A DNA stretch of 64,000 bases, taken from the NCBI GenBank assembly GCA_965222205.1, contig OZ244932.1, positions 2,666,001 to 2,730,000 on the forward strand. Reading direction: 5' to 3'. Each line of letters opens with the position of its first letter. The stretch's first letter is position 1. Origin of the DNA: RHLJ01 sp965222205. GTDB lineage: Bacteria; Bacteroidota; Rhodothermia; Balneolales; Balneolaceae. The notes below the pieces were generated by a model, which was given only the letters and a program-made list of their open reading frames with translations, made no database searches and was not told the DNA's origin. Shown here in pieces: positions 52,946 through 62,064 of this stretch. Both the position numbers and the translations under genes were made by a program.

Positions 52946-53148
52946 AATTTGTTAAACCACAAATTTCAAAACTCAAAATACAACTACTTTTTGTGTTTCT
53001 GTGATTTTGTGGCTCAATAATTTCAAAGAGCGCTAAATATAAGGCTTTCCTCGCTTAGTCGTAACAATTTTTTGGTTAAATCTTCCAATTCTCATTTCTA
53101 AGTTTGTTACCTTTAATTCTATCATTTGAACGCAGCTAACAACAGATA

Positions 53149-54615
53149 ATGGCACAAAAGATTACGAAAAGAGAACAGGATTATTCACAGTGGTACCTGG
53201 ATGTGATAAAAGAAGCAAAACTAGCTGAACATTCCCCCGTTCGTGGCTGTATGGTTATTCGTCCAAATGGTATGGCATTGTGGGAAAATATGCAGGCCGG
53301 ACTGGATGGGATGTTTAAAGACACCGGTCATGAGAATGCCTATTTCCCTCTTTTCATCCCAAAATCTTTTCTAAGTAAAGAAGCCCAACATGTGGAAGGC
53401 TTCGCTAAAGAATGTGCTGTGATAACTCATAGTCGCTTAAAGGCAGTAGACGGTGGCGTAGAAGTAGATCCTGAATCAAAACTGGAGGAAGAACTGATTG
53501 TCCGCCCTACTTCCGAGACCATTATCTGGGATACGTACCGAAACTGGATTCAATCCTATCGTGACCTTCCAATCCTTATCAATCAATGGGCTAATGTAGT
53601 TCGTTGGGAAATGAGAACCCGTCTGTTCCTTCGAACGATGGAATTCCTCTGGCAGGAAGGGCATACGGCTCATGCCACAAAAGAAGAGGCCGTTGACGAA
53701 ACCCTTCAAATGCTGGAAGTATATCGTACTTTTGCCGAAGATTATATGGCAATGCCTGTGATCACCGGAGTAAAAACGGAAAGCGAACGTTTTGCAGGCG
53801 CCGAAGACACCTATTGCATCGAAGCATTAATGCAAGATGGAAAAGCACTCCAGGCCGGAACCTCTCACTTTCTGGGACAGAATTTTGCCAAAGCCTTTGA
53901 TGTAAAATTTCAGGATAGCGACGGTGATCATAAACTCGTTTGGGCAACCAGCTGGGGAGTTTCCACCCGATTGATTGGTGGATTAATTATGACGCATTCT
54001 GATGATCAGGGATTGGTACTCCCTCCAAAACTGGCTCCAACCCAAGCTGTTATTGTTCCTATCTACCGGGATGATGAGCAACGGGCGATCGTTCTTGAAT
54101 ATGGAGATTCTATCTTCAATGAATTGAAAGAATTCGGAATCCGTGTAAAACTGGATAACCGGGACAATTATAAACCTGGTTTCAAATTTGCAGAACACGA
54201 AGCTGCCGGGATTCCACTTAGAATTGCCATCGGTCCACGTGATGTTGAAAAAGGAAATGTGGAACTCGCTCGAAGGGACACCAAAAATAAAAGCTTTGAA
54301 TCCAGGGAAGGGATTGGAACACTGGTTCAGGAACTTCTGGAAACTATTCAAACCGATCTGTTTGAAACAGCGAGAAAGCGCCGGGATGAAATGACTTCCG
54401 AAGTAGATTCTTACGATGAGTTTAAAGCAGTTCTGGAAGAAAAGGGTGGGTTCATTTACGCCCACTGGGATGGTACGGCTGAGACGGAAGAACAAATCAA
54501 AAATGAAACGAAAGCCACTATTCGCTGCATCCCTTTAACTGAAGGTGAAGCTGGTACTTGTATGGTTACCGGGAATCCATCGAAGCAAAAAGTATTGTTC
54601 GCGAAAGCGTACTAA
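53149..54615 (+). CDS. proS: Proline--tRNA ligase (short, archaeal/eukaryal-like ProS type)
   Basis: 488 residues, the short type without the bacterial editing insertion and with the C-terminal zinc-binding-like domain of archaeal/eukaryal ProRS. Motif 2 'RWEMRTRLFLRTMEFLWQEG' (about 164-183), 'RPTSET' (about 120), motif 3 'TSWGVSTRLIGGLIMTHSDD' and C-terminal 'AKAY' (the final Tyr is typical). Charges tRNA-Pro. ATG at 53149 with a weak ribosome site. nnr follows after nine bases, probably in the same transcript. Confidence 0.96.
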   Translation: MAQKITKREQDYSQWYLDVIKEAKLAEHSPVRGCMVIRPNGMALWENMQAGLDGMFKDTGHENAYFPLFIPKSFLSKEAQHVEGFAKECAVITHSRLKAVDGGVEVDPESKLEEELIVRPTSETIIWDTYRNWIQSYRDLPILINQWANVVRWEMRTRLFLRTMEFLWQEGHTAHATKEEAVDETLQMLEVYRTFAEDYMAMPVITGVKTESERFAGAEDTYCIEALMQDGKALQAGTSHFLGQNFAKAFDVKFQDSDGDHKLVWATSWGVSTRLIGGLIMTHSDDQGLVLPPKLAPTQAVIVPIYRDDEQRAIVLEYGDSIFNELKEFGIRVKLDNRDNYKPGFKFAEHEAAGIPLRIAIGPRDVEKGNVELARRDTKNKSFESREGIGTLVQELLETIQTDLFETARKRRDEMTSEVDSYDEFKAVLEEKGGFIYAHWDGTAETEEQIKNETKATIRCIPLTEGEAGTCMVTGNPSKQKVLFAKAY

Positions 54616-54624
54616 ACCGATTTC

Positions 54625-56115
54625 ATGATTATACTACACTCATATCAGTTGTTTACTGCCAAAGGTAGTCGGGAGCTGGATGAGCGTACTATTTCTGAAT
54701 TTGGAATCGATGGTTTCACGCTAATGGAAATTGCCGGAACCCGGGCAGCTGATTTTATCCTTAAGCAAGTTGATAGCGGAACTCACGGTCTTTTTGTTTG
54801 CGGGAAAGGCAATAACGCCGGAGACGCTCTGGTTGTAGCCCGAATTCTCACCGAACATGACATCCGCTGCTCAATCCTTTTTGTTTCGGGGATGGAAGAC
54901 TTATCTGATGATTGCGCCAAAAATCTGGAACTCCTCCGGAAGCTCAATCATGATATTTCGTTCTACTCATCTTTTGATGAATTTCTATCTTCTTCCACTT
55001 TCGATTTTATTGTAGATGGTATGCTGGGCACAGGATTGAATTCAGAAATCAGATCTCCTTATAATGATGTTATCGGATGGGTAAATGATCAACGTTCTCC
55101 CGTTTTTGCAATGGATATCCCAACCGGATTGAGTGCAGATTCGGGGGAAGTTCTTGGGTCAGCGGTAAAGGCAGATTATACGCTCGCGTTCGGAACCCTG
55201 AAACAAGGATTCTTCATGAATTCCGGTTATGATTGTTGCGGGGAAATCATTTTCTGTGAGCTCCCCTTCCCTTCAACTTTCAAAAATTCTGACACTTTCC
55301 TTATCGATGATGAGTGGGTGGCTAAGCTTCGTACTTCATCACTACAGAGAACGCATAAGTATGATGGCGGGGTGTTATATGTGATTGCAGGATCAGAAGG
55401 TTTAACCGGAGCAGCGGTCCTCGCAGCAAAAAGCGCGTGGTCGACCGGACTTGGAGGTGTGGTACTCATTACTCCAAAAGGTTTGCTGGAGACTTATGAA
55501 AAGAACCTTGTTCAGATCATCAAAAAACCGGTTGGCGATTCTTCCGACTCTTTTTTCTCTTCGGATCACTTAGAGACAGTAACTTCCATTATTTCTGAGA
55601 AACCCGGGTCTGTGTTGATTGGGCCTGGTTTAGGGAGAAACCCGGAGACCATCCGTTTTGTAAGAGCCTTTCTTTCTGAGTTTTCGGGAAATGCAATAAT
55701 TGATGCAGACGCTTTGTTTGCTATTTCTGAAAGTGACTTACTTAAAAAACCGGCGCAAGCTGAGTGGATTCTCACTCCTCACCCTGGTGAACTAAAAACC
55801 CTTTCGGGGAATGATTCTGAGCAAAGATTAACAATAGCGCAGGATTTAGCCTCTAAACTTCATGCAATCATTCTTTCAAAAGGACTTCCTTCTGTTGTTG
55901 TGAGCAAGAATCGAACGTTAGTTACCGGGTATGACACTCGTATTTTTTCGCGTGCAGGTTTTGGGGATATATTGGCAGGAAAAACGGCTGGATTCTGGAT
56001 TCAGGAAAAAAGTCCGGAACTTGCTGCAGTTATTGCACTTTTAGATGGAAAAGAAAAAGCAGACCGTCATATATTGAGCCCCAATAAAACGTTGGAACCA
56101 CTGGATCTTATTTAA
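54625..56115 (+). CDS. nnr: Bifunctional NAD(P)H-hydrate epimerase / ADP-dependent dehydratase
   Basis: 496 residues. N-terminal YjeF_N epimerase domain (~1-215: 'GFTLMEIAGTRAADF', 'GKGNNAGDALVVAR') and C-terminal ribokinase-like YjeF_C dehydratase (~225-490: 'IGPGLGR', 'LTPHPGELK', 'RAGFGDILAGKTAG'). Repairs damaged hydrated NAD(P)H. The anion-hole motif is GFGD where most relatives have GTGD or GSGD. It starts nine bases after proS. The VanZ-like frame begins 11 bases after its stop. Confidence 0.93.
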   Translation: MIILHSYQLFTAKGSRELDERTISEFGIDGFTLMEIAGTRAADFILKQVDSGTHGLFVCGKGNNAGDALVVARILTEHDIRCSILFVSGMEDLSDDCAKNLELLRKLNHDISFYSSFDEFLSSSTFDFIVDGMLGTGLNSEIRSPYNDVIGWVNDQRSPVFAMDIPTGLSADSGEVLGSAVKADYTLAFGTLKQGFFMNSGYDCCGEIIFCELPFPSTFKNSDTFLIDDEWVAKLRTSSLQRTHKYDGGVLYVIAGSEGLTGAAVLAAKSAWSTGLGGVVLITPKGLLETYEKNLVQIIKKPVGDSSDSFFSSDHLETVTSIISEKPGSVLIGPGLGRNPETIRFVRAFLSEFSGNAIIDADALFAISESDLLKKPAQAEWILTPHPGELKTLSGNDSEQRLTIAQDLASKLHAIILSKGLPSVVVSKNRTLVTGYDTRIFSRAGFGDILAGKTAGFWIQEKSPELAAVIALLDGKEKADRHILSPNKTLEPLDLI

Positions 56116-56126
56116 AAGACAAAATC

Positions 56127-56516
56127 ATCAAGACACTATTATTATTTAAATACCGAAAACTCACGGTTTTACTATTCGTTCTGGTTACAATAGTAATTCT
56201 TGTAGGCACACTATTCCCGGCAGGCAGCCTTTCCAGCATCGATATTTGGAGCTACGACAAAATAGCCCACCTACTTGCCTTTGCCGCGTGGACTTTTCTA
56301 TTTGGAGTTGTCCGTGCCGTTTGGAAAAAAACAAAGCCTAACCTCTTCATTGTATTTATTCTGGGGCTCTTTTATGGGTTATTAATTGAACTGCTTCAGT
56401 TCATTCTTCCTACAAACCGAAGCCCCGAGTTGTATGATTTCATTGCCGATGCCTTGGGTTCCGGATTGGCAGTTATACTTCTCAAGCCCGTCTTTAAACG
56501 GATGTTTGAAGAATAG
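56127..56516 (+). CDS. VanZ-family membrane protein with non-standard start codon
   Basis: 129-codon open frame with four membrane helices and the VanZ-like signatures 'DKIAHLLAFAAWTFLFG', 'FYGLLIELLQFILPTNR' and 'YDFIADALGSGLAV'; TAG at 56514. No ATG, GTG or TTG exists in frame between the upstream stop and the first helix. The best start is ATC at 56127 (ATC-AAG-ACA, where relatives would begin Met-Lys-Thr); the neighbouring ATC at 56124 is possible. AUC/AUU starts are rare but known (infC). Alternatively a sequence error or a start mutation. It follows nnr by 11 bases. Confidence 0.65.
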   Translation: MKTLLLFKYRKLTVLLFVLVTIVILVGTLFPAGSLSSIDIWSYDKIAHLLAFAAWTFLFGVVRAVWKKTKPNLFIVFILGLFYGLLIELLQFILPTNRSPELYDFIADALGSGLAVILLKPVFKRMFEE

Positions 56517-56608
56517 CTCCTTCGCTACCCCCTGCATGTTACTGTGATTTCATGAGGCGATGCCCTTCTGTTAATTGATGCAGGCATTAACAAAATAAAG
56601 AGAGGTGC

Positions 56609-57253
56609 ATGATGATAAAGAAGAACCCAAAAGCCGATTTACGCTCAAAACACACCATTTTTGTTCAACTTGGAATTATTTGTTCGCTGTTATTTATGAT
56701 AGCTGCTACAAATATGAACATAGAGTCCAAAGTAGTTGATGACCCTGTTCCAATACCAGAACCTGACTTTAAACCTCTTGTACTACCTCCCATATTGCCA
56801 CCTGATACCCCGCCACCCCCAATGAAACCTTCGGTGTTTAACGTGCTTCCGCAGGATAGCCCCATTGAGCCAGAGCCTATTGATTTTGGTCCCACAGAAT
56901 TTGGAGATCTGATTCCTGTTCCTGAAAAACCTAGTCAACAAATAGAAAATAGGTTTTGGCCACTTCCGGAGCTTATGCCCGAAATGAAAGGTGGAATTAC
57001 TAAGCTTTACGGCGAAATCAATTACCCTGAACAAGCGATTAAAGTCGGCATTGAAGGAAAAGTTATTGTGCAGTTCGTTGTGAATAAAAAAGGTGATGTT
57101 CAACACCCGGTAATTCTACGTGGAATAGGTGGTGGGTGTGATGAGGAAGTGATACGCGTAATCAAACTAATGAACTTTACCCCCGGCATTCAGAATGGAA
57201 ATTTTGTTGATGTAAAAATGACTCAGACCGTCATTTTCAGGCTTCAAAAATAA
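56609..57253 (+). CDS. TonB-family energy transducer (copy 1)
   Basis: 214 residues: short cytoplasmic start, membrane anchor (~18-35, 'LGIICSLLFMIAAT'), Pro-rich periplasmic spacer (45-110) and a TonB C-terminal domain (~130-213, 'YPEQAIKVGIEGKVIVQFVV', 'GGCDEEVIRVIKLMNFTPG'). Passes proton-motive energy from ExbB/ExbD to outer-membrane TonB-dependent transporters; no exbBD or receptor is in the window. ATG at 56609 with GAGGTG upstream. Followed by a paralogue 126 bases on. Confidence 0.9.
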   Translation: MMIKKNPKADLRSKHTIFVQLGIICSLLFMIAATNMNIESKVVDDPVPIPEPDFKPLVLPPILPPDTPPPPMKPSVFNVLPQDSPIEPEPIDFGPTEFGDLIPVPEKPSQQIENRFWPLPELMPEMKGGITKLYGEINYPEQAIKVGIEGKVIVQFVVNKKGDVQHPVILRGIGGGCDEEVIRVIKLMNFTPGIQNGNFVDVKMTQTVIFRLQK

Positions 57254-57379
57254 GCAAACAAACGAAATTCAGGTTAATTTCGTTACAAAAGCATAATTGT
57301 TAAATAAATGACTTGCGGACTTAGTAAAAAAACACGTTCTTTTTTAGTCCCCAAAAATCAATTGAAATCAGGATAGAAT

Positions 57380-58036
57380 ATGGTTAATGAAAGAAAACAG
57401 GCAGGAGTAGATTTAAGAAGATCGTATAACATTCTTCTTCAATCTGGTCTTATAATCGCCTTATTATTTATCATTGGTTTAGTTCGCATTAATTTATACA
57501 GCGAACCACCAACTCCACCTCCGGTAGAAGAACAAGAGGAAGTGGTTATGGAGGAAGTAATACAAACCAAGCAAATTGAAACCCCACCACCACCTCCTCG
57601 TCCACCGGTACCGGTTGAAGTGCCAAACGATGAGATTATTGAGGATGAAATCCTGGATTTGGATGCCGAGCTCGACCTTGATGGTCCGCTAGATCTTCCA
57701 CCTCCACCTCCTCCATCTGATGATGAAGAAGAAGATTTCTTCGTAGTGGTAGAAACCATGCCTACGCTGAAAGGTGGACTTGCAGACCTGCAAAGAAAGG
57801 TGAAATACCCTGAAATGGCTCGAAGAGCTGGTATTGAAGGTCGTGTTACCGTTCAGTTTATTGTTAATGAACAAGGTCAGGTTGAAAATCCTCGTGTAAT
57901 ACGTGGAATCGGTGGTGGTTGTGATGAAGCAGCGCTGGAAGCTGTGAAGCAAGCTAAATTTACACCCGGTATGCAACGTGGACGCCCAGTTCGGGTTCAG
58001 TACAGTTTACCGATTGTATTCAGATTACAGAATTAA
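57380..58036 (+). CDS. TonB-family energy transducer (copy 2)
   Basis: 218 residues with the same plan as the preceding gene: membrane anchor (~16-36), a spacer with Pro runs and an acidic stretch ('DEILDLDAELDLDGPLDLPP'), and a TonB C-terminal domain (~135-217, 'YPEMARRAGIEGRVTVQFIV', 'GGCDEAALEAVKQAKFTPG'). More strongly acidic than copy 1. Ends at a clear terminator that it shares with the convergent NUDIX gene. Confidence 0.92.
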   Translation: MVNERKQAGVDLRRSYNILLQSGLIIALLFIIGLVRINLYSEPPTPPPVEEQEEVVMEEVIQTKQIETPPPPPRPPVPVEVPNDEIIEDEILDLDAELDLDGPLDLPPPPPPSDDEEEDFFVVVETMPTLKGGLADLQRKVKYPEMARRAGIEGRVTVQFIVNEQGQVENPRVIRGIGGGCDEAALEAVKQAKFTPGMQRGRPVRVQYSLPIVFRLQN

Positions 58037-58059
58037 GAAAGTTATCTTTCAAGATTTAA

Positions 58060-58087
58060 GGCGTGATTTAAAAATCACGCCTTTTTT
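58060..58087. terminator. Two-way terminator between the TonB and NUDIX genes
   Basis: GGCGTGATTT pairs with AATCACGCC around an A-rich loop and is followed by TTTTTT on the plus strand. The last NUDIX codons lie in the right arm. Confidence 0.85.
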
Positions 58088-58509
58088 AATGCCTGTGACT
58101 TTTCAAATTGATCCAATACTTCTCTCAGGTTTTCAAACCCTACCCCTTCTTTCGCTTTCGACAGCTCAACCCATTCAATTTTTTCGATTCCCTCACTTCT
58201 TTGCGGCTCTAAGTACTGCTCCCTTGGGTAAATCATTGTATACCAATATGTGGTTTTGCCGTAGTGCTTTTTCTTTTCTTTGTACTCATGATAGGTCGTT
58301 CCCAATGATGAGATAATTACAGGAAGCTCAGAGCCCGTTTCTTCAGCCACCTCTCTGACAGCACACATGGGAATTGACTCTCCCTTTTCGAGCTTGCCTT
58401 TCGGCAGGTCCCAAAACCCATTTCTGAAAATAAGGAGCACTAAGAGATTCTTATCTTCAGGGTTTATCTGGAAAAGAACCCCTCCGGCGGCGATAACTGA
58501 TTCAGGCAT
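58075..58509 (-). CDS. NUDIX hydrolase
   Basis: 144 residues with a full Nudix box: 'GKLEKGESIPMCAVREVAEE' followed by TG (about 39-60), preceded by 'GFWDLPK'. Hydrolyses a nucleoside diphosphate linked to another moiety; the W-x-x-P-K-G-K-x-E form is seen in diadenosine-polyphosphate and related housecleaning hydrolases, but the substrate is not certain. Its ATG overlaps the end of the DUF1844 gene by eight bases, so the two are translationally coupled. Confidence 0.9.
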   Translation of the reverse strand: MPESVIAAGGVLFQINPEDKNLLVLLIFRNGFWDLPKGKLEKGESIPMCAVREVAEETGSELPVIISSLGTTYHEYKEKKKHYGKTTYWYTMIYPREQYLEPQRSEGIEKIEWVELSKAKEGVGFENLREVLDQFEKSQALKKA

Positions 58510-58828
58510 CCGAATCTTTTTCAGATTCTTCTGAATCAGATGATTCTCCCTTTTTCAACTCGTCAGCATAATTGAGCCTGAGAGTTGTAAGCGTTTGATC
58601 TAAATACCCTTTTAATTCCTTCGGAAGATTGCCTGAAGTATATTTTTCCAATGCATTAAGGGTATCGATGGCATATTTCGCTGAGGAAAGATCTCTTTCT
58701 ATTTCGTCGGTAGCTGGATTTTTGATTTTACCAAGCCCCATCATCCCAATTTGCTGATGTTGCTGAATAAGCATCATAAATAGTAATTGGTCTTGTTGGT
58801 CCGCGTTTAAGTTTTCTCCACTAATCAT
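58502..58828 (-). CDS. DUF1844 protein
   Basis: 108 residues: 'QLLFMMLIQQHQQIGMMGLG' (15-34), then 'AKYAIDTLNALEKYTSGNLP' and a Ser/Glu/Asp-rich tail, the compact helical layout of DUF1844. Function unknown. First gene of a two-gene minus-strand operon with the NUDIX gene (8-base overlap). Confidence 0.85.
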   Translation of the reverse strand: MISGENLNADQQDQLLFMMLIQQHQQIGMMGLGKIKNPATDEIERDLSSAKYAIDTLNALEKYTSGNLPKELKGYLDQTLTTLRLNYADELKKGESSDSEESEKDSDA

Positions 58829-58944
58829 ATTCGTTGCTTATTTGATTTATCTGAGTTTAAAAGTTTAAGGTGATTTAAAATTAATAAACTTCATTTTTCT
58901 TTACCTTGTCTGCCCAAGTTTAACAAGATTTCTATCTATAAAAT

Positions 58945-60153
58945 ATGGCCATTATTAAGCCTTTCAAAGCGTGGAGACCAAAAGAAGATATTGTACACGA
59001 AGTTTCTTCGGTTCCCTACGATGTGATTAATACACAAGAGGCCTTAAAACTGTCTGAAAACAATCCAAATAGCTTCCTTTATGTCATCAGACCTGAAATT
59101 GATCTCCCTCTTAATACTGATATACATGCTACTGAGGTATATGAGCAAGGGAAAGATAATTTATCGTCTCTTTTAAGTTCTTCTTTTTTCCAGGAAGAAA
59201 CCACTGCGCTTTATATTTACCGTTTGAATTGGAATGGAAATTCAAAAACAGGCATTTTCGGATGCGTTAGTGTGAAAGATTATGATCATGAAATCATTCT
59301 TAAACACGAGTTAACCCGCCCGGACAAAGAAGATGATCGTACCAAACATATTCTTACCCAGCAGGCTCATGCCGAGCCGGTAATGCTTACTTATAAGGAC
59401 AACGATAAGATAAACGACCTTATAAAATACCATTGTAATTCGAATAACCCCCTTTATAACTTTGAATCCGATGATGGTGTTCAACATACTTTCTGGAAGG
59501 TAGATGAGGTTACCGCACTTGTACTGGCATTCGCAGATATCCCGAAGCTCTATATAGCGGATGGACACCATCGCTGTGCAAGCGCTGCCCGGGCGGCCCA
59601 TGAAATGGAATCACAAAATCCCCTGCACAATGGTACAGAAGAATACAACTTCTTTCCGGCTGTGTTATTTCCAAAATCAGAAACAAAAATACTTGCCTAT
59701 AACCGGGTGGTTCATTCTTTGCCTGAGGGTTTTCTCCAAAAGTTAAGAGAAGATTTCAATCTAAAGGAAGCGGCTTCTCCGGTTCCTCCTGAAAAAGGGT
59801 GCGTTTCATTATACATGAAGGGAAGATGGTTTGGCTTAGCACTTCCTGAATCCGCAAAAAAAGATATTTCTTCTTCCCTTGATGTAGCACGGTTACAAGA
59901 ATTTATCCTTCAACCTTACTTAAACATTACCAATCAGAGAACCGATAAGAATATTGATTTTGTAGGGGGAATCAGGGGCACCAAAGAATTAGAAAAACTT
60001 GTAGATTCAGGAAAAGCAGAACTGGGTATAAGTATGTTTCCAACGAGTGTTAGTGAACTTATTGCTGTTTCTGATGCAGGTTTACTAATGCCTCCTAAAT
60101 CGACCTGGTTCGAGCCAAAGCTTCGTTCAGGTGTTTTGATTCACACATTTTAA
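58945..60153 (+). CDS. DUF1015 protein
   Basis: 402 residues of the DUF1015 family, usually ~410: N-terminal 'KPFKAWRPKEDIVHEVSSVP' then 'YDVI', 'HELTRPDKEDDRTKHI', and the diagnostic 'YIADGHHRCASAARA' (about 205-220) with two adjacent His. Function unestablished; in Bacteroidota it is regularly found next to serC or serA, as here, so a link to serine metabolism is likely. Probably co-transcribed with serC (25-base gap). Confidence 0.9.
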   Translation: MAIIKPFKAWRPKEDIVHEVSSVPYDVINTQEALKLSENNPNSFLYVIRPEIDLPLNTDIHATEVYEQGKDNLSSLLSSSFFQEETTALYIYRLNWNGNSKTGIFGCVSVKDYDHEIILKHELTRPDKEDDRTKHILTQQAHAEPVMLTYKDNDKINDLIKYHCNSNNPLYNFESDDGVQHTFWKVDEVTALVLAFADIPKLYIADGHHRCASAARAAHEMESQNPLHNGTEEYNFFPAVLFPKSETKILAYNRVVHSLPEGFLQKLREDFNLKEAASPVPPEKGCVSLYMKGRWFGLALPESAKKDISSSLDVARLQEFILQPYLNITNQRTDKNIDFVGGIRGTKELEKLVDSGKAELGISMFPTSVSELIAVSDAGLLMPPKSTWFEPKLRSGVLIHTF

Positions 60154-60178
60154 TTATCACTCACACTCAAAAAAAGAA

Positions 60179-61261
60179 ATGAAACGAGCACACAATTTTA
60201 GTGCAGGACCTGCAATTCTACCCTTAGAAGTTTTACAGAAAGCACAAGAAGAATTTATAGACTACCAGGGAACGGGCACTTCGATCATGGAGAAAAGTCA
60301 CCGCGGACCCGAGTATACAAAGGTTGACGCAGAAGCCCGGGAACGCCTTTCCAATATTCTTGGACTAGGCAATGATTTTGAGATCATGTTCCTTCAGGGT
60401 GGAGCAAGCACTCAGTTTTTTACAGTTCCGTTCAACTTTTTAGGTGAAGGGGAAACAGCTGATTATATCAATACGGGGGCGTGGTCTAAAAAGGCTATTA
60501 AAGAAGCGAAAACGTTCGGAAATGTTCACGAGGCTTTCACCAGTGCCGATTCCAATTTCAACCGTATACCTGGTACAGGGGAACTGGATTTATCTTCGGA
60601 TGCCAAATATGTTCATATCACCTCTAACAATACCATTTTTGGAACTCAGTTTGCCACCGAACCAGAAACAAACGGAATCCCTTTGGTTTGTGATGCATCC
60701 TCAGATTTTCTTTCCCGCCCGATCAACCTGGATAAGTATGGAATGATTTATTCAGGAGCTCAAAAAAATCTTGGACCGGCCGGCGTAACTGTTGTAATTG
60801 TACGAAAAGACTTTCTTGCTGAGTCAAAAAAATCCGGCGTCCCTACTATGATTGACTATAACACACACGCAAATGGAGCTATGTTCAACACTCCTCCAAC
60901 TTTTGCTGTATATATGGTGAATCTGGTGTTAGAGTGGATCGAAGAAAAAGGAGGACTTGAATATTTCAAGACTTTTAATGAAGACAAGGCAGCTCTTCTT
61001 TATAATGAAATTGATTCCGATGATTTTTACAGAGGAACCACTGAATTGGCTTCCCGTTCTAAAATGAATGTGTGCTTTCGGTTGGGAACTGAGGAATTAG
61101 AGGCTGAATTCCTCAAAGAAGCTACTGCCCTGGATCTGGTTGCTCTGAAAGGTCACCGAAGCGTTGGTGGAATCCGCGCCAGTATCTATAATGCATGTCC
61201 TCGTGAAAGTGTGGAAGCTTTGGTTAGTTTTATGAAAGAGTTCCGGGCTAAGAAAGGATAG
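60179..61261 (+). CDS. serC: Phosphoserine aminotransferase
   Basis: 360-residue class V PLP aminotransferase that converts 3-phosphohydroxypyruvate and glutamate to phosphoserine, and acts in pyridoxal phosphate synthesis in some bacteria. 'NFSAGPAILP' (6-15), 'FLQGGASTQF' (about 71-80), 'DASSDFLSRP', PLP Lys in 'YSGAQKNLGPAG' (about 190-201) and 'GHRSVGGIRASIYNA' near the end. ATG at 60179 after an AAAAGAAA stretch. Confidence 0.96.
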   Translation: MKRAHNFSAGPAILPLEVLQKAQEEFIDYQGTGTSIMEKSHRGPEYTKVDAEARERLSNILGLGNDFEIMFLQGGASTQFFTVPFNFLGEGETADYINTGAWSKKAIKEAKTFGNVHEAFTSADSNFNRIPGTGELDLSSDAKYVHITSNNTIFGTQFATEPETNGIPLVCDASSDFLSRPINLDKYGMIYSGAQKNLGPAGVTVVIVRKDFLAESKKSGVPTMIDYNTHANGAMFNTPPTFAVYMVNLVLEWIEEKGGLEYFKTFNEDKAALLYNEIDSDDFYRGTTELASRSKMNVCFRLGTEELEAEFLKEATALDLVALKGHRSVGGIRASIYNACPRESVEALVSFMKEFRAKKG

Positions 61262-61297
61262 TTACAAACCAACCTTATTGCTTTAACCTCATAGTTT

Positions 61298-61325
61298 GTA
61301 AAGGTAATTCATGAATTACCTTTAC
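61298..61325. repeat. 28-bp perfect palindrome
   Basis: GTAAAGGTAATTCATGAATT followed by ACCTTTAC, identical to its reverse complement. Its centre AATTCATGAATT is shared with the 48-bp palindrome at 14914. It lies between the convergent serC and rhomboid genes, where it may act as a terminator. Confidence 0.85.
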
Positions 61326-61344
61326 GAGCGACACAATTTACTGT

Positions 61345-61935
61345 CTATAAAACCCCGATCATTGTCAAGAAGTGATCGATGGTATTGGGAATGAAGGCAA
61401 ACATGTAGATCAGTCCCCAGGCAGCACCGCCAATGTGTGCTTCGTGATTGATCTTTCCCTCTTTTTTGCTCGCCCAAATGCTGTACCCGATGAATAAAAA
61501 ACCAAAAATAAATGCCGGAATTCCAATCGGGATAAACATCAGGTACAATTTTTCGAATGGATAGAGAATAATAAAGGCAAACAGCACACTTTCCACAGCG
61601 CCGGAAGCTCCAATAGTAGCATACTCAGGATTATCTTTATGCCGGATTAGAGAAGGTACTGAAGAGGCCAGTAATCCTGTGAAATAAAGAATAACAAAGT
61701 GCTCTTTTCCAATCGTTTGCTCCAAAATGGGTCCGAAGAAAAATAGTGTGATCATATTGAATGCCAGGTGAGTCCACCCACCATGCAAGAAGCCGGAGGT
61801 AATCAACTCATACCAGGTATTCTTCCGAATGGTTCGGTAGGGCATAAACATCCCTGTTTCCATAATTTTTGGGACCGAGAAAGCAGCAAGCGAAACTACT
61901 ACGTTAATCGCAATAATAGTATAGGTAATGGGCAT
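61345..61935 (-). CDS. Rhomboid-family intramembrane serine protease
   Basis: 196 residues, about six helices. Catalytic Ser in 'IGASGAV' (about 104-110) and His in 'HEAHIGGAAWG' (about 165-175) are present; 'GGWTHLAFNMITLFFFG' carries the conserved H-x-x-x-N of helix 2. Cleaves membrane proteins within the bilayer; substrates unknown. ATG at 61935. Confidence 0.92.
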   Translation of the reverse strand: MPITYTIIAINVVVSLAAFSVPKIMETGMFMPYRTIRKNTWYELITSGFLHGGWTHLAFNMITLFFFGPILEQTIGKEHFVILYFTGLLASSVPSLIRHKDNPEYATIGASGAVESVLFAFIILYPFEKLYLMFIPIGIPAFIFGFLFIGYSIWASKKEGKINHEAHIGGAAWGLIYMFAFIPNTIDHFLTMIGVL

Positions 61936-62011
61936 ATAATCTGACTTGAAATTTAACCTTCATAAGCGTGAAATATAGGTAGAAAATCATTCATGAAGAG
62001 TTATTTACAAG

Positions 62012-62043
62012 ACAAAAAAAAGCCTCTCCGTAAAAGGAGAGGC
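62012..62043 (-). terminator. Rho-independent terminator of the S74-domain protein gene
   Basis: Stem GCCTCTCC/GGAGAGGC (62022-62029 with 62036-62043), followed by a T run on the minus strand, about 20 bases after the stop of the S74 gene. Confidence 0.85.
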
Positions 62044-62064
62044 GTAGTATAAAATAACAATTAG

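Noticed and set aside
57978..58316. 112-residue plus-strand frame over the NUDIX gene
   Set aside because: Overlaps a clear NUDIX box on the minus strand and the shared terminator.
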